Part shown: piece by piece, positions 1 to 8,451 of the stretch
How positions within the stretch are numbered: the stretch's first letter is position 1
Layout: every line of letters starts with the position of its first letter
Source: Makana sp044442725
GTDB lineage: Bacteria > Pseudomonadota > Gammaproteobacteria > Enterobacterales > Enterobacteriaceae
Length of the DNA stretch: 64,000 nucleotides
Assembly (NCBI GenBank): GCA_044442725.1
Contig: JBISJR010000001.1
Location: forward strand, 1-64,000
Direction: 5' to 3'
Translations under genes and position numbers: made by a program
Notes under the pieces: generated by a model
What the model saw: the letters and a program-made list of their open reading frames with translations, nothing else
The model's database searches: none
What the model was told of the DNA's origin: nothing

Positions 1-130
1 CTCCTTAATTTAATTATTTAAATTTAATTTAACAAAAAAAATTAAATAAATTATTTATTTATTATATAATAAATAAATAATTTATTTAATTTTTTTTGTT
101 AAATTAAATTTAAATAATTAAATTAAGGAG
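1..130. repeat. 130-bp perfect palindrome upstream of rpsF
   Basis: Bases 1-65 are the exact reverse complement of bases 66-130, so the arms are 65 bp with no spacer. The outermost bases of the right arm (aaggag, 125-130) are the ribosome-binding site of rpsF, and the left end is its mirror image (ctcctt). The palindrome starts exactly at the first base of the window, so its true left limit cannot be seen. It could be a real inverted duplication in a divergent promoter region or a fold-back artefact at a contig end. Confidence 0.9.
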
Positions 131-139
131 ATTAAATAT

Positions 140-505
140 TTGTTACATTATGAAATAATATTTATTTTTAAACCTTATAAAATAGAAAAAATTTTAAATA
201 TTATTGAAAAATTTACTAATTATATTAAAAAAAATTCAGGTTTTATTCACAGAAAAGAAGATTGGGGATGTCGTAGTTTATCTTATAATATTAATAAAGA
301 AATAAAAGCTTATTATTTTTTAATAAATTTAGAAATTTCTTTTAAAATATTAGAAAAAATTAAAAATAATATTAAATTTAATGAATTAATTATAAGAATT
401 TTTATTATTAAAGTAAAAAAAATAATTAAAAAAAGTTCATATATAATGAAATTAAAAAAAAACAAAAATTGGAAAAAAAATAAAATTAGAAATTTAAAAA
501 AATAA
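140..505 (+). CDS. rpsF: 30S ribosomal protein S6
   Basis: S6 binds the central domain of 16S rRNA as a heterodimer with S18 in the small subunit. The N-terminus MLHYEIIF matches the conserved MRHYEIVF start of enterobacterial S6, which fixes the start at a TTG codon at 140. An aaggag ribosome-binding site lies at 125-130, nine bases upstream and inside the terminal palindrome. The protein has 121 residues, a little shorter than E. coli S6, with a lysine-rich tail in place of the usual acidic one. It heads rpsF-rpsR-rplI; priB, which lies between rpsF and rpsR in E. coli, is missing. Confidence 0.95.
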   Translation: MLHYEIIFIFKPYKIEKILNIIEKFTNYIKKNSGFIHRKEDWGCRSLSYNINKEIKAYYFLINLEISFKILEKIKNNIKFNELIIRIFIIKVKKIIKKSSYIMKLKKNKNWKKNKIRNLKK

Positions 506-557
506 AATAATTTTTTAGTTTTATTTAATTATATTAATTTAATTAATAGGTTTTATT

Positions 558-788
558 ATGATTAAATATTTTAGAAGACGTAAATTTTGTAGATTTACTG
601 CAGAAAAAATTGATTTTATTGATTATAAAGATATTGATACACTTAAAAAATATATAACAGAAAGTGGTAAAATAATTCCTAAAAGAATTACAGGTACAAA
701 ATCAAAATATCAACGTCAACTTTCAAAAGCAATAAAAAAAGCTAGATATATTTCATTATTACCATATACTGATAATCATAGTTTATAG
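558..788 (+). CDS. rpsR: 30S ribosomal protein S18
   Basis: S18 pairs with S6 on the platform of the small ribosomal subunit. The 76-residue product has the usual length and begins MIKYFRRRKFCRF, the basic start typical of S18. The central IDYKDIDTLKKYI and the C-terminal TGTKSKYQRQLSKAIKKARY segments are well conserved. It lies 52 bases after rpsF, where priB would be in E. coli, and 33 bases before rplI, so the three genes are probably one transcript. The ribosome-binding site (tagg, 547-550) is weak. Confidence 0.96.
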   Translation: MIKYFRRRKFCRFTAEKIDFIDYKDIDTLKKYITESGKIIPKRITGTKSKYQRQLSKAIKKARYISLLPYTDNHSL

Positions 789-821
789 ATTAATTTTAAT
801 AATATAAATTAGGAAAATAAA

Positions 822-1274
822 ATGAATGTTATTCTTATTTATAAAATTAAAAAATTAGGATTAATTGGTGATCAAGTTAATGTAAAATCTGGATATGCTA
901 GAAATTATTTATTTCCATTTAAAAAAGCTGTTCAAGCAACAAATGAAAACTTGAAATATTTTTCAAATATTAAAAAAAGTATAAAATATAAAATAGAAAT
1001 TTTAAAAAAAAATAACATAGAAAGATTAAATAAAATTAATAATTTAAAAAAAATAACTATTAAATCTAAGTCAGGATTAAATGGTAAATTATTTGGATCA
1101 ATAAGTGCTATAGATATAGCTAAAAAAATAAATGCAAATGGTATAAATATTAATAAAAATGAAATTAAATTAACACATGGTTTATTAAAAAATATTGGAT
1201 TGCATAATATAAAAATACAAATAAGTAAAGATATAATAATTGATTTTATTGTTAATATTATATCTTTAAATTGA
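822..1274 (+). CDS. rplI: 50S ribosomal protein L9
   Basis: L9 binds domain V of 23S rRNA near the base of the L1 stalk. The 150-residue product has full family length. The N-terminal RNA-binding domain carries the L9 signature (KLGLIGDQVNVKSGYARNYL, residues about 11-30), followed by a basic linker helix and a C-terminal domain containing GLNGKLFGSIS at about residues 86-96. An agga ribosome-binding site is present at 811-814. It ends the S6-S18-L9 cluster and faces the minus-strand tRNA-Pro gene across an AT-only spacer that contains a 28-bp palindrome. Confidence 0.96.
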   Translation: MNVILIYKIKKLGLIGDQVNVKSGYARNYLFPFKKAVQATNENLKYFSNIKKSIKYKIEILKKNNIERLNKINNLKKITIKSKSGLNGKLFGSISAIDIAKKINANGININKNEIKLTHGLLKNIGLHNIKIQISKDIIIDFIVNIISLN

Positions 1275-1331
1275 ATTATTAAATAAATTGATTTAATTTT
1301 ATTAATTAAAATAAATTATTAAATAATAATA

Positions 1332-1359
1332 AAATATAAATTTAATTAAATTTATATTT
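1332..1359. terminator. 28-bp AT-only palindrome between rplI and tRNA-Pro
   Basis: The 28 bases form a perfect palindrome centred between 1345 and 1346, located between convergent genes. It could act as a weak bidirectional terminator, but it lacks G/C pairs and a clear loop, so that role is an inference. Confidence 0.3.
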
Positions 1360-1368
1360 AAAATATTA

Positions 1369-1442
1369 TCGGCGAGAGAGGATTTGAACCTCCGACCTAC
1401 TGGTCCCAAACCAGTTGCGCTACCAAGCTGCGCTACTCACCG
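1369..1442 (-). tRNA. tRNA-Pro (anticodon UGG)
   Basis: Read on the minus strand this is a full cloverleaf very close to E. coli tRNA-Pro(UGG): GCGCAGC-type D arm, anticodon loop with TGG flanked by CTGGT/ACCAG, and GGTTCAAATCC T arm. The discriminator is A and CCA is not encoded. With UGG as the anticodon it could read all proline codons if it is the only proline tRNA. Confidence 0.95.
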
Positions 1443-1477
1443 ATTAAAATTTAAATTAGTTTAATAAATAAAATATG

Positions 1478-1551
1478 GGTGATTGATGGGATTCGAACCC
1501 ATGACAACTGGAATCACAATCCAGGGCTCTGCCAACTGAGCTACAATCACC
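1478..1551 (-). tRNA. tRNA-His (anticodon GUG)
   Basis: On the minus strand the anticodon loop TTGTGAT sits on a CTGGA/TCCAG stem and the T arm is GGGTTCGAATCCC. The acceptor begins GGTGATT and ends AATCACC, so the extra G-1 paired with C73 that identifies histidine tRNA appears to be encoded. It lies 35 bases upstream of tRNA-Pro on the same strand; the E. coli argX-hisR-leuT-proM cluster also holds His and Pro tRNAs. Confidence 0.95.
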
Positions 1552-1712
1552 ATTTAATATAAAATAAATTAATAATTTTAAATAAATTAATATATTTATT
1601 TTAAAAATTTTATAATTATAATTTTAATTATAACATTATTTTAAAAATTAAAAAACATTTTAAAATTAAAATTAAAATAATTTTTAATTTATTTAATATA
1701 AAGAGTTTATAT

Positions 1713-3371
1713 ATGAAAAATATTAATCCTTTAAATACAGTTTCTTGGAAAAAATTAAATAATCATTTTAAAAAAATGAAATTTATTAAAATAAAAGATC
1801 TATTTTTGAAAGATAAAAATAGATTTTTTCATTTTTCTAAAATTTTTAAAAATAATATTTTAATAGATTATTCAAAAAATCGTATTACAAAAAAAACATT
1901 AAAAATTTTAATAAATTTATCTAATGAATGTTGTTTGAAAGAATCAATTTTATCAATGTTTGAAGGAAAATATATAAATAAAACAGAAAATCGTGCAGTA
2001 TTGCATATAGCATTAAGAAATCGTTTTAATATTCCAATTAATATAAATGGAAAAAATATTATGATAGATATAAATTTAATTTTATATAGAATGAAAAAAT
2101 TTTGTAATATGGTAATTAAAGGAATATGGAAAGGATATACAAATAAATCAATTACAGATATAGTAAATATTGGTATTGGAGGTTCTTATTTAGGACCTTA
2201 TATGATCAATGAATCTTTAAAATATTATAAAAATCATCTTAATATTCATTATATTTCTAATATTGATGGAACTAATTTTATTGAAGTAGTAAAAAATCTT
2301 AATCCTGAAACTACTATGTTTTTAATAGCTTCAAAAACATTTACAACTGAAGAAACTATGACTAATGCAAATAGTGCTCTTTGCTGGTTTATGAGTTTTG
2401 CTATAAAAAAAAAATATATAAAAAAACATTTTATTGCATTATCTACAAATAAAAAATTAGTAAATAAATTTGGTATTGATTCTAAAAACATGTTTGAAAT
2501 TTGGGATTGGGTTGGAGGAAGATATTCAATATGGTCATCAATAGGTTTATCAATTGCTTTATCTATTGGTTTTGAAAATTTTGAAAAAATATTGAATGGT
2601 GCTCATGATATGGATGTTCATTTTTTAAATACTAAATTTAATAAAAATATACCTGTAATTTTAGCTTTAATAGGAATTTGGTATAATAATTTTTATAATA
2701 TTGAAACAGAAGCAATTTTACCTTATGATAATTATATGCATCGTTTTTCTTCTTATTTTCAACAAGTAAATATGGAATCTAATGGTAAATATATTGATAG
2801 AAATGGTAACTTTTTAAATTATCAAACAGGTCCAATAATATGGGGAGAGCCTGGAACAAATGGACAGCATTCATTTTATCAACTTATTCATCAAGGTACA
2901 AAAATAGTACCTTGTGACTTTATAGCTCCTGCTTTAAGCCATAATAAAATTTCTGAACATCATGAAAAATTATTATCTAATTTTTTTGCTCAAACGGAGG
3001 CTCTTGCTTTTGGTAATTCATCATATAATAAAAAAATAAAAAATATAAATAAAGAAAAAATAATAAATACAAATATAAATTTATCTAATTTTAAATATTT
3101 TGAAGGAAATAGACCTACTAATTCAATTTTATTAAGTGAAATAAATCCTTATAATTTAGGAGCTTTAATATCACTTTATGAACATAAAATTTTTACTCAA
3201 GGTATTTTATTAAATATTTATAGTTTTGATCAATGGGGCGTTGAATTAGGTAAAAAATTATCAAATAAAATTTTTAAAAAAATAAATAAAAAAAATATTA
3301 TTAATAATGATATTAAAAATATTAATTTAATAAATTTTTATAAAAAATTTAAAAATATTAAATTTTTATAA
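1713..3371 (+). CDS. pgi: Glucose-6-phosphate isomerase
   Basis: Pgi interconverts glucose 6-phosphate and fructose 6-phosphate in the cytosol. The 552-residue protein matches the length of E. coli Pgi. Visible family landmarks include the sugar-phosphate-binding segment IVNIGIGGSYLGPYM near residue 150, SKTFTTEETMTNA near 207, GGRYSIWSSIGL near 268, the catalytic-glutamate segment QQVNMESNGK near 350 and GTNGQHSFYQLIHQG near 385. It ends six bases before the convergent orn gene. With pfkA, fbaA, gapA, pgk, gpmA and zwf in the window it joins glycolysis to the pentose phosphate entry. Confidence 0.97.
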   Translation: MKNINPLNTVSWKKLNNHFKKMKFIKIKDLFLKDKNRFFHFSKIFKNNILIDYSKNRITKKTLKILINLSNECCLKESILSMFEGKYINKTENRAVLHIALRNRFNIPININGKNIMIDINLILYRMKKFCNMVIKGIWKGYTNKSITDIVNIGIGGSYLGPYMINESLKYYKNHLNIHYISNIDGTNFIEVVKNLNPETTMFLIASKTFTTEETMTNANSALCWFMSFAIKKKYIKKHFIALSTNKKLVNKFGIDSKNMFEIWDWVGGRYSIWSSIGLSIALSIGFENFEKILNGAHDMDVHFLNTKFNKNIPVILALIGIWYNNFYNIETEAILPYDNYMHRFSSYFQQVNMESNGKYIDRNGNFLNYQTGPIIWGEPGTNGQHSFYQLIHQGTKIVPCDFIAPALSHNKISEHHEKLLSNFFAQTEALAFGNSSYNKKIKNINKEKIINTNINLSNFKYFEGNRPTNSILLSEINPYNLGALISLYEHKIFTQGILLNIYSFDQWGVELGKKLSNKIFKKINKKNIINNDIKNINLINFYKKFKNIKFL

Positions 3372-3377
3372 AATTAA

Positions 3378-3923
3378 TTATAAATTTATAAAATATTTTC
3401 TATAAATAGATAATTCATATATAGAATCATATATATCATATATTGATCTATGTTTGTTATTTTTTTTAAATTTATTTAAAATTTCAGGCTTCCATCTTAT
3501 AACAAGTTCTTTTAAAGAACTTACATCAATACATCTATAATTGAAATAATTTTCCAATAATCTCATATATTTAAATAAAAATTTACGATCATTATATATA
3601 CTATTTCCACATATAGGTGATATTCCATAAGGAACCCATTTAGATAAAAAATTAATAGTTTTATACATAGCTTTTTTTTCATTTATTTTACTACAACGTA
3701 TTTCATTAATTAATCCACTTTTAGTATGAGTATTAATATTCCATTTATTCATCATAGATAATTTATAATCTGATTGATGTATTACAATAGAAGGGCCTTC
3801 TGATAAAATAGATAATTTATAATCTGTTACAACAGTAGCTATTTCTAAAATATAATCTTTTTCTGGATTCAAACCTGTCATTTCCATATCTATCCATATT
3901 AAGTTTTTATCATTTAATTTCAT
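3378..3923 (-). CDS. orn: Oligoribonuclease
   Basis: Orn is a 3'-5' exoribonuclease that degrades the di- to pentanucleotides left by other RNases; it is essential in E. coli. The 181-residue product has the standard length. The DEDDh motifs are present: IDMEMTGL (residues about 11-18), NSIYNDRKFL containing the middle aspartate (about 107-116), and HRSIYD near 158-163, which keeps the catalytic His and final Asp. The family's adjacent Asp (HQAMDD in E. coli) is Tyr here, but that residue is not the metal ligand. It converges on pgi with a six-base gap. Confidence 0.95.
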   Translation of the reverse strand: MKLNDKNLIWIDMEMTGLNPEKDYILEIATVVTDYKLSILSEGPSIVIHQSDYKLSMMNKWNINTHTKSGLINEIRCSKINEKKAMYKTINFLSKWVPYGISPICGNSIYNDRKFLFKYMRLLENYFNYRCIDVSSLKELVIRWKPEILNKFKKNNKHRSIYDIYDSIYELSIYRKYFINL

Positions 3924-4012
3924 ATATACATCTTATAATATTATTATTAAAATTATATTTAATAGTTGTAAAAAAAAAATTTTTGTTTTAATATAAAATT
4001 ATTATAAAATTT

Positions 4013-4085
4013 AGGGGCGTAGTTCAAATGGAAGAGCGCTGGTCTCCAAAACCAGAAGTTGAGAGTTCAAATCTCTCCGCCCCTG
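4013..4085 (+). tRNA. tRNA-Trp (anticodon CCA)
   Basis: This is a complete cloverleaf close to E. coli tRNA-Trp: AGGGGCG acceptor, GTTCAAATGGAAGAGC D arm, anticodon loop CTCCAAA giving CCA, T arm GAGTTCAAATCTC and discriminator G. CCA is not encoded. It stands alone between the divergent 5' end of orn and the 3' end of mnmA. Confidence 0.95.
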
Positions 4086-4142
4086 TAATATTAATAATTT
4101 ATAAAAAAAATAAATAAATTTAAAAAATTTAATTTTTAAAAA

Positions 4143-5257
4143 TTATAAAATATTATAATTTGATAATTTTATAATATTTTTAATAATACCTCCACCTAAA
4201 CATGTTTCATATAAATAAAAAACAGCAGATTGACCTGGATTTACTGAACATATAGGATGTATAAAACTTACATTTATAATTTTTTCATTTTTTTTTTTAA
4301 CAAAACATTCTATATCATTTTGTCTATACCTTGTTTTAACTTTACAAAAAAAAAATTTTTAATATTTTTTTTATTAATCCAATGTATATTTTTAACTATA
4401 ATTCCAATAGACATAACTTTAGGATGATGTTTTTTTTGAGATACAATAAGATTATTATTTTTAATATCTTTTTCTATTACATACCATGGATATTGATTTA
4501 AATTTTTAACACCACCAATACCAATTCCTTTTCTTTGACCTAAAGTATAATAAGTTAATCCTTTATGCATTCCTAATTTTTTATTATTATCAGAAACAAT
4601 TAATCCAGGTTTTTTATTTAAATATTTACTTATAAATATATTAAATTTTTTGTTTCCTATAAAACAAATACCTGTAGAATCTTTTTTATATGCATTAATT
4701 AAACCTGCTTTTTTTGCTATTTTTCTTATTTTTTTTTTATTAAAATCACCTATAGGAAATAAACAATAATTAAGTTGTTTTCCTAAATTATATAAAAAAT
4801 AACTTTGATCCTTATTTTTATCTACACCTTTTAATAAATAATTTTTTTTGTTAATTATATGTTTTCTTACATAATGTCCTGTAGCTATAAAATCAGCTTC
4901 TAAATTTTTTATAGCAAATTTTAAAAATAAGTTAAATTTTATTTCTTTATTGCATAAAATATCTGGATTTGGTGTTATTCCACTATTATAAAGTTTTAAA
5001 CATTTAATAAAAACATTGTTCCAATATTCAAAAGAAAAATTAATAGTATTAAGTTTTATTTTAAGTTTATTACATACATTTATAACATCTAATAAATCTT
5101 TATAAGAATTACAATATTTTTCATTATCATCCTCTTCCCAATTTTTCATAAATAATCCTTCTACTAAATATCCTTTTTTTTTAAGTAAAAAAGCTGCAAC
5201 AGAAGAATCAACACCTCCTGACATTCCTACTATTACTTTTTTTTTATTTAATAACAT
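4143..5257 (-). CDS. mnmA: tRNA-specific 2-thiouridylase, interrupted by a homopolymer frameshift
   Basis: MnmA adds sulfur to C2 of wobble uridine in Lys, Glu and Gln tRNAs. The first part has the PP-loop SGGVDSS (residues about 11-17), the catalytic cysteine in NPDILCNKE and the second in GICFIGNKKF. After codon 302 the open frame runs through ten T's on the coding strand (346-355 region of 4 kb, i.e. 4346-4355) into a premature stop at 4310. In the next frame the expected C-terminus continues (VKTRYRQND, GQSAVFY, CLGGGII) to a stop at 4143. One added T would give about 371 residues, matching the 368 of E. coli. The intact distal sequence suggests slippage-based expression, a sequencing error or a very recent mutation rather than old decay. 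Confidence 0.9.
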
Positions 5258-5312
5258 AAATAACTCACTATTTATTTATAAATTTATAATTATAATAAAT
5301 AATTTAAAAAAA

Positions 5313-6215
5313 TTATTTTTTTAAATTTAAATCTTTTTTATTTAAAATAAAAACACCATATCCACCTTTTTTAAATTTTAACCATCTAAAAGGTAATTTT
5401 GGATAAAGACTAATAACATTTGCTATATTATTTCCTACTTCACAAATAAGAATTCCATTTTTTGATAAAAATTTAAATGATGATAATAAAATACGTTTTA
5501 TAAATGTTAAACCATCTATATCAGCATATAAACTAATTAAAGGTTCATGATTAAATTCATAAGGTAGATTATTAATCTCTTTTTTATTTACATATGGAGG
5601 ATTAGTAATTATTAAATCATATAATTTTTTATTAATATTGTTAAATAAATCAGAACAAATAATATTTATTCTTTTTTTCATTCCATGTATTTTTATATTT
5701 TTTTTAGCAACTGATAAAGCACTTAAAGAAATATCAGATGCATCAATTTTTGATTTAGGATAAACATAAGCACAAGATATAGCTATACAACCACTCCCTG
5801 TACAAAGATCTAATATATTTTCAGGATTTTTATTTTTAATGTTTTTAAATTTATTAATAATAATTTCACCAATAGGTGATCTTGGTATAAAAACACGATT
5901 ATCTATATAAAATTCTAAATAACAAAAATATGACTTATTAATTAAATAAGCAACAGGAATTTTTTTATAAATTCTTTTAATAACTCTTTTAATAATTAAT
6001 TTACGTTCTGATAATATTAAATTTGATTTATAAATTTCTTTTCCAAAATTAGCAGGAATAAATAAACTATTCATTATTAAATTTAAAGATTCATCTAATG
6101 AATTATTTGTTCCATGACCATAATATAAATTTGAAGAATTAAATTTACTTAATGTCCATCTAATAAAATCTTGTATTGTATTAAGATATAATATAATATT
6201 TTTAATATTTATCAT
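5313..6215 (-). CDS. prmB: 50S ribosomal protein L3 glutamine methyltransferase
   Basis: PrmB uses S-adenosylmethionine to N5-methylate a glutamine of ribosomal protein L3. The 300-residue product is near the 310 of E. coli PrmB. It shares the N-terminus TIQDFIRWTLSKFNSSNLYY, which separates it from the release-factor enzyme PrmC. The SAM site LDLCTGSGCIAIS lies near residues 135-147 and the glutamine-binding ITNPPYVN near 203-210. The divergent neighbour smrB has the same arrangement as yfcN next to prmB in E. coli, which supports the assignment. Confidence 0.95.
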   Translation of the reverse strand: MINIKNIILYLNTIQDFIRWTLSKFNSSNLYYGHGTNNSLDESLNLIMNSLFIPANFGKEIYKSNLILSERKLIIKRVIKRIYKKIPVAYLINKSYFCYLEFYIDNRVFIPRSPIGEIIINKFKNIKNKNPENILDLCTGSGCIAISCAYVYPKSKIDASDISLSALSVAKKNIKIHGMKKRINIICSDLFNNINKKLYDLIITNPPYVNKKEINNLPYEFNHEPLISLYADIDGLTFIKRILLSSFKFLSKNGILICEVGNNIANVISLYPKLPFRWLKFKKGGYGVFILNKKDLNLKK

Positions 6216-6230
6216 AAAATCTCTATTTTA

Positions 6231-6270
6231 ATTTAATTTTTTAAATTTAAATTTAATTTTTTAAATTTTA
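6231..6270. repeat. 20-bp tandem duplication between prmB and smrB
   Basis: Bases 6231-6250 and 6251-6270 are two adjacent copies of the same 20-base AT-only unit, differing at one position. It sits in the divergent promoter region. Such a short tandem could arise by replication slippage. Confidence 0.6.
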
Positions 6271-6296
6271 ATAATATTTTAAGGAAATTAATCAAA

Positions 6297-6827
6297 ATGA
6301 AAAAAAATTTTTATATATTAAAAGATGAAATATTTTTTTTTAAAAAAGAAATGATTAATAAAAAGTATTTATATAAAAAAAATTTTAAAAAAAATAATTA
6401 TATTTCTAAAAAATCAGTTAAATCATATAAAAAAAATAAAACTTTTAAAAAAAAACAATATTTTAATTTTTATGATGATTGTAATAATATTACAAAATAT
6501 AACGGACCAACAAGATATGTTCGTAATGATGTAAGATCATGTGAAATGAAGAAATTACAAAAAGGATATTATTATCCAAATATAATTTTAGATATGCATG
6601 GAATGACAAAAATACAAGCAAAATTAGAATTAAGCGCTTTAATTAAAAAATGCAGAACAGATTATATTAACTGTGCTTGTATTATTCATGGATATGGAAA
6701 ATTTATTCTTAAAAATAAAATACCTTTTTGGCTTGCAAATAATCCTTATATAAAAAGTTTTCATAGAGCACCAAATAAATTTGGTGGAAATGCTGCTTTA
6801 TTAATATTAATAGATACTGATTTATAA
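6297..6827 (+). CDS. smrB: Smr-domain endonuclease SmrB
   Basis: SmrB is the ribosome-associated endonuclease that cleaves mRNA at collided ribosomes in E. coli and starts rescue by tmRNA. The 176-residue product has a lysine-rich N-terminal half and a C-terminal Smr domain (about residues 90-175) with LDMHGMTKIQAKLEL and the HGYGKFILKNKIP motif corresponding to the family's HGxG. An aagga ribosome-binding site lies at 281-285 of this kilobase (6281-6285). It is divergent from prmB, as in E. coli. tmRNA and SmpB are both present in the window, so the collision-rescue route is complete in outline. Confidence 0.9.
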   Translation: MKKNFYILKDEIFFFKKEMINKKYLYKKNFKKNNYISKKSVKSYKKNKTFKKKQYFNFYDDCNNITKYNGPTRYVRNDVRSCEMKKLQKGYYYPNIILDMHGMTKIQAKLELSALIKKCRTDYINCACIIHGYGKFILKNKIPFWLANNPYIKSFHRAPNKFGGNAALLILIDTDL

Positions 6828-6849
6828 ATTTATTTAATTTTAAATATAT

Positions 6850-8100
6850 CTAATAAATTGGATATTTATAACATAAGTTAATAACTTTATTTTTAATATT
6901 TTTAATTAATATTTTATTATTTATATCATTTAATATATTACATATCCATTTAGAAATTTTTTCAACTTGATATTCTTTAAATCCTCTTCTTGTAATAGCA
7001 GAAGTTCCTATACGTATACCAGATGTGTAATAAGGTTTTAATAAATCATTTGGAATTAAATTTTTATTTACAATTATATTTGCTAAGCTTAAAATACTAC
7101 AAGCATCTTTACCTGTAATATTTTTATTAGATAAATCTAATACAAATAAATGATTATCTGTTCCACCAGATACAATTTTAAAATTATTTAATAAAAATAT
7201 TGATACCATATGTTTAGAATTTTTAATAACTTGTTTTTGATATTTAATAAATTTTAAATCCATAGCTTCTTTTAAAGCTATAGCTTTAGCTGCTATAACA
7301 TGCATTAATGGACCTCCTTGTGTGCATGGAAATACAGCATCATTTAATTTTTTATACAAATTTTTATTTCCATTTTTAGCTAAAATTATACCACCTCTAG
7401 GACCAGCTAAAGTTTTATGAGTTGTTGTAGTTACTACATGACTATATTTAATTGGATTAGGATATAAACCTGCTGCTATTAATCCAGATACATGAGCAAT
7501 ATCAACTAATAAATAAGAATTAAATTCATCAGCAATTTTACGCATTTTCTTCCAATTAATAATTCTAGAATATGAAGAAAATCCTCCTATAATCATTTTA
7601 GGTTTATAAATCTTAGATATTGAATATAATTCAGAATAATTTATTTTTTCTTTACAATCCAATCCATAATTTATTACTTTATATATTTTACCTGATAAAT
7701 TAACTGGTGAACCATGTGTTATATGTCCCCCATGTGAAATTTTCATTCCTATAATTGTATCTCCAGGATTAAGTAATGCTGTATATACTGCAAAATTTGC
7801 TTGTGATCCAGAATGAGGTTGAACATTTGCATAATCAGCAGAAAATAATTTTTTAGCTCTTTTAATTGCTAATGTTTCTATAAAATCTACATTTTTACAT
7901 CCTGCATAATAACGTTTTCCTGGATATCCTTCTGCATATTTATTAGTTAAACATGATCCTTGTGCATACATTACTCTACAGCTAGCATAATTTTCTGAAG
8001 CAATTAATTGTATATTATTTTCTTGTCTTATTTTTTCTTCTTTTATTGCATTCCAAATTTTTTTATCATAATTTGAAAAATTTATTTTATTTTTTAACAT
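6850..8100 (-). CDS. glyA: Serine hydroxymethyltransferase
   Basis: GlyA is a pyridoxal-phosphate enzyme that converts serine and tetrahydrofolate to glycine and methylene-tetrahydrofolate, feeding one-carbon metabolism. The 416-residue protein matches the 417 of E. coli. The cofactor lysine lies in TTTTHKTLAGPRGG (about residues 224-237), with SENYAS near 35, GSQANFAVY near 98 and DNHLFVLDL near 316. It is convergent with smrB and separated by about 95 bases from the tRNA-Arg gene upstream. As shown in reduced symbionts in general, folate-linked formyl groups are needed for initiator tRNA. Confidence 0.97.
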   Translation of the reverse strand: MLKNKINFSNYDKKIWNAIKEEKIRQENNIQLIASENYASCRVMYAQGSCLTNKYAEGYPGKRYYAGCKNVDFIETLAIKRAKKLFSADYANVQPHSGSQANFAVYTALLNPGDTIIGMKISHGGHITHGSPVNLSGKIYKVINYGLDCKEKINYSELYSISKIYKPKMIIGGFSSYSRIINWKKMRKIADEFNSYLLVDIAHVSGLIAAGLYPNPIKYSHVVTTTTHKTLAGPRGGIILAKNGNKNLYKKLNDAVFPCTQGGPLMHVIAAKAIALKEAMDLKFIKYQKQVIKNSKHMVSIFLLNNFKIVSGGTDNHLFVLDLSNKNITGKDACSILSLANIIVNKNLIPNDLLKPYYTSGIRIGTSAITRRGFKEYQVEKISKWICNILNDINNKILIKNIKNKVINLCYKYPIY

Positions 8101-8193
8101 AATTTTACAACTCTATATTTTATTTAAAAAAATAAATATTTTTTATAAAAATTTTTAAAAATTATATTATTTAATTTAGTTTTTAATTATTAA

Positions 8194-8267
8194 AGCACCC
8201 GAAAGGATTTGAACCTGTGACCTCTCGGTTCGTAGCCGAGTGCTCTATCCAACTGAGCTACGGGTGC
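8194..8267 (-). tRNA. tRNA-Arg (anticodon ACG)
   Basis: On the minus strand it reads as a cloverleaf with anticodon stem CTCGG/CCGAG and loop CTACGAA, so the anticodon is ACG (A34 would be edited to inosine by TadA). The T arm is AGGTTCAAATCCT. The base following the acceptor stem, position 73, is T rather than the A of E. coli; CCA is not encoded. The position next to tRNA-Ser(GCU) and alaS/recA corresponds to argVYZQ in the E. coli serV-argVYZQ cluster. Confidence 0.93.
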
Positions 8268-8278
8268 ATTTAAATTTA

Positions 8279-8352
8279 GTTAATAAATAGATTCGAACCT
8301 ATGACCTTTGGGTTCTTATCAAAGTATTATATATAACTTATTTAATGGTGTA
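8279..8352 (-). pseudogene. Decayed tRNA, probably an extra tRNA-Arg copy
   Basis: The sequence aligns without gaps to the neighbouring tRNA-Arg(ACG) through the T arm (GGTTCGAATC), anticodon arm and D region, and it lies where the second arginine tRNA of the serV-argVYZQ array would be. The acceptor stem, D-arm G's and anticodon stem are broken: the 7-base loop frame leaves CTTTG facing CCCAA. It therefore looks like a pseudogene. A shifted stem would give a nine-base loop containing GAT, so a degenerate tRNA-Ile is a weaker alternative. Confidence 0.6.
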
Positions 8353-8361
8353 TTTGAATTT

Positions 8362-8451
8362 AGGTGAGAGAGGGATTTGAACCCTCGATACAGTTTAAAA
8401 CTGTATATTCCATTAGCAAAGGAGTGCCTTAAACCTCTCGGCCATCTCACC
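8362..8451 (-). tRNA. tRNA-Ser (anticodon GCU)
   Basis: The 90-nt minus-strand gene has the long variable arm of serine tRNAs and closely follows E. coli tRNA-Ser(GCU), with anticodon loop TTGCTAA, D arm GGCCGAGAGG and T arm GGGTTCAAATCCC. The anticodon stem has a weak T-T closing pair. Position 73 is T instead of the usual G, as in the other two serine tRNAs here. It corresponds to serV beside alaS in E. coli. Confidence 0.93.
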
